NCBI GenBank assembly: GCA_023391725.1
Contig: JAEWAH010000288.1
Location: 1 to 5,572 of the forward strand
Reading direction: 5' to 3'
DNA: 5,572 bases
Origin: Bacillota bacterium
GTDB taxonomy: Bacteria; Bacillota; Clostridia; Christensenellales; Aristaeellaceae
Shown: positions 1 to 4,930 of the stretch, piece after piece
Layout of the letters: every line of letters starts with the position of its first letter
How positions within the stretch are numbered: the stretch's first letter is position 1
Translations under genes and position numbers: made by a program
Notes under the pieces: generated by a model
Told to the model about the DNA's origin: nothing
What the model saw: only the letters and a program-made list of their open reading frames with translations
Database searches by the model: none

Positions 1-612
1 ATACTCGGTAGAGGCGCCGATCTTGTCCACCTGCACTATCGCCGTGCCTTGCGTGACCAGCGTACCCGCGTAGCAATAGTCCCTGTGCCAGTAGTCGGTA
101 GATGGCTCCACAGCATCCAGCGCGCTCTTCCACACGCCCTCGGCTTCGCCGGTCAGCGAACTCTCATCTACGCACAGGTCGTTGCATTTTAGGATCACGC
201 CATCGGCTGGGATCTTCACGCCCTCATGGAGCAGCATGACGTCCTGCGGCACAAGATCAATGCTGGCGATGTCCTGCTCGACGCCGTCGCGGATCACCCG
301 CACGTGAGGTGCGGACAGGTCCTTAAGGGCACTCAGCGTCCGATCGGTCTTCCACTCCTGGATGACGTCGATGGAGATGACGCCCACGACAAAAATCAGC
401 ATGATCGCTCCATCGCGTGGCTCGCCCAGCACGAAGTAGATCACCGCTGCCACGAGAAGAAGCAGAAACATAGGCTCCGCAACGATATGCAGCACCTTGC
501 GGATGAAGCTTGTCTTCTTCTGTGGCGTCAGTTCGTTTCGACCATATTCAATCTGCAGCTTTCTGACCTGCTCGCTTGCCAGGCCGTTTACGGGAACACC
601 AATGTTTGTCAT
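1..612 (-). CDS. P-type (P2-like) cation-transporting ATPase, N-terminal part, cut by the window edge
   Basis: This is the first 204 codons of an ATP-driven cation pump of the inner membrane; the reading frame is open to base 1. The N-terminal cation-ATPase domain (about residues 8-45, with GLASEQV and YGRNEL) is followed by a first membrane hairpin (about 48-62 and 68-84). Then comes the actuator domain with LVPQD (120-124), IPADG (134-138) and DESSLTGEA (149-157), which carries the catalytic TGE loop; GTAIVQV and IGASTEY follow near the cut end. The phosphorylation motif DKTGT and the ion-binding helices lie outside the window, so the substrate (Ca2+, Mn2+, Mg2+ or Na+) cannot be decided. 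The start at 612 has AGGAGG at 622-627 with a 9-base gap. An in-frame ATG at 619-621 abuts that site and is less likely. LVPQD replaces the usual LVPGD. The family call is firm; the subfamily is inferred. Confidence 0.93.
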   Translation of the reverse strand, partial: MTNIGVPVNGLASEQVRKLQIEYGRNELTPQKKTSFIRKVLHIVAEPMFLLLLVAAVIYFVLGEPRDGAIMLIFVVGVISIDVIQEWKTDRTLSALKDLSAPHVRVIRDGVEQDIASIDLVPQDVMLLHEGVKIPADGVILKCNDLCVDESSLTGEAEGVWKSALDAVEPSTDYWHRDYCYAGTLVTQGTAIVQVDKIGASTEY

Positions 613-651
613 AGAGATCATCCTCCTGCCCGTTGGGCATTTGATTCCCCT

Positions 652-680
652 ATGGCACTACAAACAGTTTGTTGCCCCAT
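652..680. repeat. Imperfect dyad between the attenuator and the ATPase start
   Basis: A perfect core ACAAAC-A-GTTTGT (660-672) sits inside partly matching outer arms ATGGCA and TGCCCCAT (652-657 and 673-680). It lies just after the terminator T-run and 40 bases before the ATPase start codon. It could be a protein-binding site or a second hairpin in the leader that affects translation. The role is unknown. Confidence 0.35.
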
Positions 681-688
681 GGATGTGT

Positions 689-734
689 AAAAAAATAAAC
701 ACATCTGCGGAACAACTACTGTCCCGCAGATGTG
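689..734 (-). terminator. Intrinsic terminator inside the ATPase leader
   Basis: On the minus strand an 11-bp perfect stem, CACATCTGCGG (734-724) with CCGCAGATGTG (710-700), closes a 13-base loop. It is followed at once by TTTATTTTTTT (699-689). This is a textbook Rho-independent terminator. It lies 77 bases upstream of the ATPase start codon and downstream of the gene's likely promoter. No gene ends just upstream of it (the nearest, the VOC gene, ends about 340 bases earlier and beyond a new promoter). It therefore probably works as an attenuator rather than as a gene-end terminator. Confidence 0.85.
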
Positions 735-879
735 CCGTAAAGCTCATCTGCTGCCGCCTTGACGGCCCAGCCCCACGAACCCCCGAAACACGGGGATCCA
801 TCGCCTGCTCAGTTTGTACTGTTGATCGCGCATTCTCTCGTTCTGGAGGGAATGGTTTGCAGTGCAAAGAGATATTTTA

Positions 880-908
880 ACTTTAGCAGACGAAAGGTTG
901 GTTGTCAA
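880..908 (-). promoter_or_regulatory. Promoter of the ATPase gene
   Basis: On the minus strand there is a perfect -35 box TTGACA (908-903), a 17-base spacer, and a -10 box TAAAGT (885-880) preceded by TG at the extended -10 position. Transcription would start near 873. The -10 matches the consensus at only four of six positions, offset by the perfect -35 box and the TG extension. The promoter would yield the long leader described separately. Confidence 0.7.
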
Positions 909-916
909 GTTCATTT

Positions 917-933
917 TGTCGCAAGAAACGACA
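917..933. repeat. Short inverted repeat upstream of the ATPase promoter
   Basis: TGTCG (917-921) and CGACA (929-933) form a 5-bp dyad with a 7-base centre, about 9 bases upstream of the -35 box. It may be an activator or repressor site, or chance. On the plus strand it is followed by a short T-run, but no plus-strand gene ends here, so a terminator role is unlikely. Confidence 0.25.
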
Positions 934-1028
934 CGTTTTTCAACCGGGTATAGATGGCATGGTAACCATCATAACATCAGCGCCGTTACTGTTGCTTAGA
1001 AAATCATCTCTCTTGGTTTATAGGAGGA

Positions 1029-1063
1029 ACGGGCTCCGCGGCGCAGAAACCTGAGGCTCCCGT
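1029..1063 (-). terminator. Weak hairpin just downstream of the single-domain VOC gene
   Basis: Ten bases after the stop codon of the minus-strand VOC gene, ACGGG (1063-1059) can pair with CCCGT (1033-1029). A tandem G-A mismatch and two more pairs could extend the stem. There is no T-run after it, so it is at best a weak or Rho-assisted terminator or an mRNA-end structure. The rest of 909-1072 shows no gene or other signal on either strand. Confidence 0.25.
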
Positions 1064-1072
1064 GCTTATTAA

Positions 1073-1498
1073 TCAGGGCCTCGGCGATTCAAACGGCGCG
1101 GAAATTGTTTCTATAAATTCGATTTCTTCTCCATCGGGGCCGATCACATATACGCAGATGATTTCCCACGGCGCAGGCTTTGCTTGAATGACATTGGAAT
1201 AATGGGGCTGGCCTTTGGGGATCCCGCCGACGGCGACGGCTTTTTTGAATGCGGCCTCGCAATTTTCCACTTCCAGGGCAAAGTGTGTCAGGCGGCCAAT
1301 GGGCTCGGGCGCGCCGTCGTTGCCGATCTCCAGATAATTCTGGTTCCCCATATCCAGGATAACGGCGCGGCCGCCACCTTCCCACTCAAACTCCAGCACG
1401 ATGGGGAAGCCGAGCCCCTCCACGTAAAACTTAAGGGAGCGGTCCAGATTTTCCGAGCGCATGCCGATATGGTGTACGCCGTGAATACCGTTGCTCAT
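1073..1498 (-). CDS. Single-domain VOC (glyoxalase/bleomycin-resistance/dioxygenase superfamily) protein
   Basis: The 141-residue protein has the usual length of one VOC module, built from two beta-alpha-beta-beta-beta units. The first unit begins VHHIGMRSENLDRSLKFY (8-25), with the family pattern of histidine, aromatic FY and GLGF. The second begins at RLTHFALEV (69-77). Expected metal ligands are all present: H10 (or H9), E57 in YLEIG, H72, and E127 in EEIEFIE. A working divalent-metal centre is therefore likely. The substrate cannot be read from the sequence; the superfamily includes glyoxalases, epimerases, dioxygenases and resistance proteins. The start at 1498 is preferred over the ATG at 1505-1507, because AAAGGA (1507-1512) overlaps that codon and sits 8 bases from the chosen one. 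The gene is divergent from the ABC operon and shares an operator type with it. Confidence 0.88.
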   Translation of the reverse strand: MSNGIHGVHHIGMRSENLDRSLKFYVEGLGFPIVLEFEWEGGGRAVILDMGNQNYLEIGNDGAPEPIGRLTHFALEVENCEAAFKKAVAVGGIPKGQPHYSNVIQAKPAPWEIICVYVIGPDGEEIEFIETISAPFESPRP

Positions 1499-1535
1499 GA
1501 AAAACATCCTTTCTTTATGTGCGCGACATGCCTAT

Positions 1536-1564
1536 ACTATATCGCGGAATGAAATCGCTTTCAA
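1536..1564 (-). promoter_or_regulatory. Promoter of the single-domain VOC gene
   Basis: On the minus strand TTGAAA (1564-1559) and TATAGT (1541-1536) are separated by exactly 17 bases. Each box matches the sigma-A consensus at five of six positions. The start site would be near 1529, giving a leader of about 30 bases before the ATG at 1498. The spacer and -35 box are covered by a LacI-type operator. Confidence 0.75.
1550..1563. promoter_or_regulatory. LacI-family (cre-like) operator over the VOC promoter
   Basis: The site TGAAATCGCTTTCA is a near-perfect 14-bp palindrome around a central CG, with matching TGAAA/TTTCA arms. This is the hallmark of LacI/GalR/CcpA-family sites. It lies across the -35 box and spacer of the VOC promoter, where bound protein would repress. 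Whether the binder is CcpA or a pathway-specific LacI-type repressor cannot be told here; no regulator gene is in the window. Confidence 0.65.
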
Positions 1565-1753
1565 TCAGAAAATTCGTAAGACCTGGGAGATTTAGGATAA
1601 TCTTGAATGGGGTGAAAAGAGGATGGAATGATATCCCGAAAGTCCAATCTGCGGATAAAATAGGCTGATTTGGGCAAAAAACCAGAAATTATCAAGGGAA
1701 AAGCAGCCTGCAGCAACAAGGAACGTAAGTTTTGCCATATTATCAAAAAGTGA
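1565..1753. other. AT-rich spacer between the two divergent promoters; no gene seen
   Basis: These 189 bases separate the VOC and transporter promoters. I find no start codon with a ribosome binding site, no RNA gene and no strong hairpin. A 61-codon minus-strand frame across it has a non-ATG start and no ribosome binding site. Together with 1499-1564 and 1754-1849, it makes up the 351-base divergent control region. Confidence 0.6.
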
Positions 1754-1782
1754 TTGACAAGTATTCTTATTTCGAGTAATAT
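1754..1782 (+). promoter_or_regulatory. Promoter of the CUT1 ABC transporter operon
   Basis: A perfect -35 box TTGACA (1754-1759), a 17-base spacer and the -10 box TAATAT (1777-1782) form a strong sigma-A-type promoter. Transcription would start near 1789, leaving a leader of about 60 bases before the binding-protein gene. The predicted start falls inside the adjacent operator. Confidence 0.82.
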
Positions 1783-1786
1783 TCAC

Positions 1787-1806
1787 TATTGAAAGCGGTT
1801 GCAATA
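1787..1806. promoter_or_regulatory. LacI-family (cre-like) operator at the transporter transcription start
   Basis: TATTGAAAGCGGTTGCAATA is a 20-bp imperfect palindrome around a central CG, with 8 of 10 half-site positions matching. Its core TGAAAGCGGTTGCA fits the general cre/LacI pattern. It overlaps the predicted +1 of the operon, the classical repressor position. The left half-site TGAAAGC is identical to one half of the site at 1550-1563, so one regulator may control both units. Confidence 0.68.
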
Positions 1807-1849
1807 ACCGAAGACGATCGATTCCCATAATGCATAGGAGGTAGACTTC

Positions 1850-3097
1850 ATGAAACGGTTCTTGGCACTGGTCCTTTCCTTGCTGCTGGTGTTGGGCATG
1901 GTCCCCCACAGCTTTGCAGAGGAAAAAATCTCTCTGGAGTTTTGGACGCTGGCGCTGCAGCCCACCTTTACCGATTTCATTCAAGGCCTGATCGATAAAT
2001 ACGAGGCCGCCCATCCCGATGTGACGGTCGTATGGCAGGATCTGCCCTGGGACGGTATCCAGGATAAGTTCCTGACCCAGACTGCCGGCGGAAACCCGCC
2101 CGATGTTATCAACATCTGGTCCCAGCTGGCCCTGACCTATGCCGGCAAGGACGCGCTTTTGAACCTGGAAGATATCATCACCCCCGAGCAGAAGGGCATT
2201 TACCTGGATGCCGCCTATAATTCCGCCCGCTTGGGTGACGGCGTGTATGCCTTGCCCTGGTATGCCACCCCCAACGTAGCCGTGTACAACAAGGCGCTTT
2301 TGGAGCAGGCCGGCATCACCACCTTCCCCGCCACCTATCAGGAACTGTTCGACCTGGCGGCCAAGTTCAAGCAGGACACGGGCGCATACCTCTTCACTCC
2401 CTCCAGCATGTTCCATATGTTCTACAGCTACGGCATTCCCATGGTCAGCGAAGATCATACCAAGGCCACCTTTAATACCCCCGAAGCCCTTGAGCTCGTG
2501 ACCAAGCTGCGCGATCTGGGATTGGCCGGCGCCATTAATACCGAACCCGGCTCCTGGGACAACTGGGACAACGACCGTCAGCTGTACGCCAGCAACATGC
2601 TGGCAGTCATCCTGGGCGGCCCGCAGACCGTGACCCGCCTGAAGGACGAGGCGCCCGATATTCTGAATACCACCGGCATTGCTGCGGCGGTTCTAGGCCC
2701 TGCCAATGTCAGCGGCGAAGCGATCATGAACCTGGTCATCTCCAAGCAGACCAAGCATCCCGCGCAAGCGCTGGACTTTGCCAACTTCATCACCAACGAT
2801 GAAAACCAGCTGGCCTTCTGCCACGAAGTCTCCATCTTCCCCACCACCAAGGTGGCAGCGGCCGACCCCTTTTTCCAGAGCGATATGGAAACCCTGGAAG
2901 GCCAGGCGAACTACTTTGCTTCCCAGTCCGCCCAGTCCGCCGTGGACATGACGCTGGGCCTGGAAAGCGATGATGATGTGAAGCGTGAGATCGACAACAT
3001 CATGGATGCCATCTTTGCCAGCGAGAAGGATCCGGCCCAGGCCATCGCCGACGCCGAAGCCCGCGTGAACGAGATCCTGGCGCAGATGAAAAAGTGA
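1850..3097 (+). CDS. Extracellular solute-binding protein, family 1 (CUT1 carbohydrate ABC transporter)
   Basis: This 415-residue protein is the extracytoplasmic receptor of the importer encoded by the next two genes. Residues 1-23 are a signal peptide: positively charged MKR, a long leucine-rich core, and a signal-peptidase I site SFA before EE (24-25). There is no lipobox cysteine, and the only cysteine lies far downstream in LAFCHEV, so the protein is not a predictable lipoprotein. The mature part shows the family layout: SLEFWTL, a KYEAAHPDVTV-type segment, TAGGNPPDV, then GVYALPWYATPNVAVYNKALL and a TFNTPEALELVTKL segment. It ends in a charged helix with repeated A, D and E. Length is typical. 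AGGAGGT (1836-1842) precedes the ATG by 7 bases. Many aromatic residues (FW, WQDLPWDG, WDNWDN) fit sugar stacking, but the ligand is unknown. Confidence 0.93.
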   Translation: MKRFLALVLSLLLVLGMVPHSFAEEKISLEFWTLALQPTFTDFIQGLIDKYEAAHPDVTVVWQDLPWDGIQDKFLTQTAGGNPPDVINIWSQLALTYAGKDALLNLEDIITPEQKGIYLDAAYNSARLGDGVYALPWYATPNVAVYNKALLEQAGITTFPATYQELFDLAAKFKQDTGAYLFTPSSMFHMFYSYGIPMVSEDHTKATFNTPEALELVTKLRDLGLAGAINTEPGSWDNWDNDRQLYASNMLAVILGGPQTVTRLKDEAPDILNTTGIAAAVLGPANVSGEAIMNLVISKQTKHPAQALDFANFITNDENQLAFCHEVSIFPTTKVAAADPFFQSDMETLEGQANYFASQSAQSAVDMTLGLESDDDVKREIDNIMDAIFASEKDPAQAIADAEARVNEILAQMKK

Positions 3098-3119
3098 CAT
3101 GCCCAATAAGGCATAAGAC

Positions 3120-3154
3120 CACCATGGGATGCGGTTTCGCATCCCATGGTGTTT
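3120..3154 (+). promoter_or_regulatory. Strong intergenic stem-loop between binding-protein and permease genes
   Basis: A perfect 14-bp stem, CACCATGGGATGCG (3120-3133) with its complement (3138-3151), closes a 4-base loop GTTT. Only TTT follows before a C, so complete termination is unlikely. Such structures after binding-protein genes commonly protect the upstream mRNA from 3' decay and reduce read-through. The effect is more receptor than permease, which is the inferred role here. Confidence 0.75.
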
Positions 3155-3191
3155 CGTGGGACATTCCCAGCACCATACCGGGAAGGGAATC

Positions 3192-4085
3192 ATGAGTATG
3201 CGAAATATAAGTAAATGGCGCACCACGATGGTTGCCTGGATATTCATGGCGCCCGCCATGGCTATTCTGCTGGTTTTTGTGTTTTACCCGATTGTGTTCA
3301 GCATTCCGCTGGCGTTTACAAACTTCTCTGTGTTTGGCCCGATGGAGTTTGTGGGGCTGAGCAATTTTCAGCGCCTTGTGGCGGATTCGGACTTCTGGAA
3401 GGCATTTTTCAACTCCTGCAGGTTTGTGATTGTGGTCCCCATTTTGCAGCTCTTGTCCATCCTGCTGGCGCTTGTTTTAAACCGCAAGATGGCCGGGAGC
3501 AAGTTCTTCCGCATCCTGTACTACCTGCCCGTGGTTACTTCCATGGTGGCGGTGTCCATTATATGGAAGTTCATCTTCGACCCCAACGGCATCATGAACA
3601 CGTGGCTCATGCGGACGGGCCTGATCGCGCAGCCGGTGCGGTTTTTGTCCAGCTCGAAGCTGGCGCTCCCCACCATGATGGCGATAACCATCTGGCAGGG
3701 GCTGGGCTATTACATGATGATCTATCTTTCCGCGCTGCAGACGTTCCCGGAGGAACTGATGGAGGCGGCCCGCATCGACGGCGCCAGCGCGTGGCGCAGC
3801 TTCTGGCGCATCCGCCTGCCGCTTTTGCAACCAACCATTTGGTTTTGCTCCCTGGTGTCCGTAATTGCCGCTGTGGGTGTGTTTGATGTGGTGTTCACCA
3901 TCACCAACGGGTCGGGCGGACCGGACAAATCCACCTACGTGATCAATTTTTATGCGTACTATCAGGCCTTTTCCAAATTTGATTTCGGCTACTCCGCAAC
4001 GGTCGGCATCGTGCTGGCGATGCTTACGTGCCTGTTCAGCATTGTGCTGAGCTACTATAACAAGAAAGCGGGGGACATCTTTTGA
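3192..4085 (+). CDS. CUT1 ABC transporter permease, MalF/AraP/UgpA type
   Basis: This 297-residue integral membrane protein is the first of two channel subunits for the solute delivered by the upstream binding protein. An N-terminal helix (about 13-37, APAMAILLVFVFYPIVF) is followed by the usual FTNFSVFGPMEFVGLSNF periplasmic segment and five more predicted helices. The cytoplasmic EAA loop, which docks the ATPase, reads EELMEAARIDGA (E191-A193, G197) followed by FWRIRLPLLQP. The conserved GPDKSTYV segment after NGSGG is typical of this subfamily. A frame extension to 3129 is rejected because it would read through the intergenic stem-loop. ATG 3192 has GGAAGG (3181-3186) 5 bases upstream; ATG 3198 is a fair alternative. 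The stop overlaps the next gene by 3 bases, so the two are probably translationally coupled. Confidence 0.93.
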   Translation: MSMRNISKWRTTMVAWIFMAPAMAILLVFVFYPIVFSIPLAFTNFSVFGPMEFVGLSNFQRLVADSDFWKAFFNSCRFVIVVPILQLLSILLALVLNRKMAGSKFFRILYYLPVVTSMVAVSIIWKFIFDPNGIMNTWLMRTGLIAQPVRFLSSSKLALPTMMAITIWQGLGYYMMIYLSALQTFPEELMEAARIDGASAWRSFWRIRLPLLQPTIWFCSLVSVIAAVGVFDVVFTITNGSGGPDKSTYVINFYAYYQAFSKFDFGYSATVGIVLAMLTCLFSIVLSYYNKKAGDIF

Positions 4086-4921
4086 CAACGCTGGTCAAGC
4101 ATCGCAAAGCGCTGAAAAAGAGCGCGGTCACGCTGCTTATGTACGCCGCATTGCTCCTGACGGCACTCATCTGCGCCGGGCCCTTTTTGTGGCTTTTGTC
4201 CACCTCTTTCAAATCCAGTGAAAACATTTATACCCTGAACTTGCTGCCCAAGCACTTTTCCTGGGACAGCTACGTGGGTGTGTTCAAGCTCCTGGATATC
4301 TTCAGGATGCTTATCAACTCCCTGATCATCGCGGGCGGCGGCGTGGGGCTCAACGCCCTATTCGGGGCGCTGTGCGCCTATCCCCTGGCCAAGATGGATT
4401 TCTACGGGAAAAAGCTGGTGAACACCGCACTGGTCGCCACCATGATCATCCCTGCCGCGGCGGGGCTGGTGGTGAACTACATTACCATTCAGCGGATGGG
4501 CCTTGGGGGGAATTTCCTGGGCGTCATCATTCCCAACTCCGTCAATGTGTTCAGCATTATTCTGCTCAGGCAGGCCTACATGGCCATCCCCAAGGAGCTG
4601 ATGGATTCCGCCCGCATCGACGGCGCCAAGGAGTTCCGCATCTGGCGCAGCATCATGCTGCCGCAGATCCTTCCCTCCATCGCCACGGTGGTGATCATGG
4701 ACTTTATCAACAAGTGGAATATGTTCCTGTGGCCGCTGCTGATTTTGAATGTGGACCAGTATCCTGTGGCTACCGGGCTCAAGCATATCAGCGGGCAGTT
4801 CAACTACAAGTTTACCAATGTGGCGGCGGGCACGGTGGTAGCGGTGATCCCGGTGGTCATCCTGTTCATCCTGTGCCAGAAATACTACGTGAACGTCACG
4901 ACCGGGGCGCTCAAGGGGTAG
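4082..4921 (+). CDS. CUT1 ABC transporter permease, MalG/AraQ/UgpE type
   Basis: This 279-residue protein is the second channel subunit and partner of the preceding permease. It has an N-terminal helix (about 15-40), the family phrase FLWLLSTSFKSSENIY, four or five further helices and the EAA loop KELMDSARIDGA (D175-A182) followed by IWRSIMLPQILP. The first EAA residue is Asp rather than Glu, a mild substitution. It ends in VNVTTGALKG, matching the usual G-x-x-KG end of MalG-type permeases. The start is TTG at 4082, overlapping the previous TGA; GGGGGA (4070-4075) lies 6 bases upstream. No ATG occurs until about 20 codons later, inside the first helix, so TTG is well supported. No ATP-binding subunit follows directly. 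Confidence 0.93.
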   Translation: MTTLVKHRKALKKSAVTLLMYAALLLTALICAGPFLWLLSTSFKSSENIYTLNLLPKHFSWDSYVGVFKLLDIFRMLINSLIIAGGGVGLNALFGALCAYPLAKMDFYGKKLVNTALVATMIIPAAAGLVVNYITIQRMGLGGNFLGVIIPNSVNVFSIILLRQAYMAIPKELMDSARIDGAKEFRIWRSIMLPQILPSIATVVIMDFINKWNMFLWPLLILNVDQYPVATGLKHISGQFNYKFTNVAAGTVVAVIPVVILFILCQKYYVNVTTGALKG

Positions 4922-4930
4922 GTAGAGAAG

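Larger units (their letters stand above)
613..873 (-). promoter_or_regulatory. Long structured 5' leader of the ATPase gene; candidate riboswitch or other attenuator of unknown class
   Basis: The predicted transcript start near 873 leaves about 260 untranslated bases before the ATPase start codon, and no convincing small gene lies in them. In minus-strand order the RNA can form several short hairpins: TTTGC/GCAAA (just after the start), CATTC/GAATG, CAGT/ACTG, CCCCG/CGGGG (781-795) and GCCG/CGGC (753-766). The segment GCAGATG (745-751) can pair with CATCTGC (726-732). The latter is also part of the 5' arm of the downstream terminator (689-734), so the two folds exclude each other. A ligand-controlled or protein-controlled switch that decides read-through into the pump gene is the simplest reading. 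I could not match the aptamer part to a riboswitch class with confidence. Folding was done by eye. Confidence 0.55.

Noticed and set aside
750..810. Fluoride riboswitch suggested by GGCGATGG on the minus strand within the ATPase leader
   Set aside because: The class needs a CGCC partner for the pseudoknot and a strand complementary to the bases after GGCGAT; neither is found downstream before the terminator.
658..867. 69-codon minus-strand frame in the ATPase leader as a leader-peptide gene
   Set aside because: It starts with TTG only a few bases after the predicted transcript start, has no ribosome binding site and runs through the terminator hairpin.
735..873. M-box (Mg2+), yybP-ykoY (Mn2+), c-di-AMP or c-di-GMP riboswitch in the same leader
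   Set aside because: Short resemblances occur (CGAGAGA and TCAACAG as in M-box; GCAAACC as in c-di-GMP-I), but the conserved core strings of each class are absent. I cannot support any of them without a covariance search.
226..953. Plus-strand open frames at 226-690, 497-880 and 759-953
   Set aside because: They lie opposite the ATPase gene or its leader, lack ribosome binding sites and show no recognisable protein features.
1505..1507. Upstream ATG for the single-domain VOC gene
   Set aside because: The codon overlaps the AAAGGA ribosome binding site, which is correctly spaced for the ATG at 1498.
1561..1746. 61-codon minus-strand frame in the divergent control region
   Set aside because: It has a TTG-type start and no ribosome binding site, and it ends inside the VOC promoter's -35 box. 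It looks like chance in AT-rich spacer.
1592..2458. 288-codon minus-strand frame overlapping the control region and the binding-protein gene
   Set aside because: It is antisense to a clear binding-protein gene with signal peptide, family motifs and ribosome binding site, and it crosses the strong transporter promoter.
3129..3191. N-terminal extension of the first permease to the ATG at 3129
   Set aside because: That start lies inside the 14-bp stem and has no ribosome binding site. The extension is unlike permease N-termini, and 3192 has a usable site.
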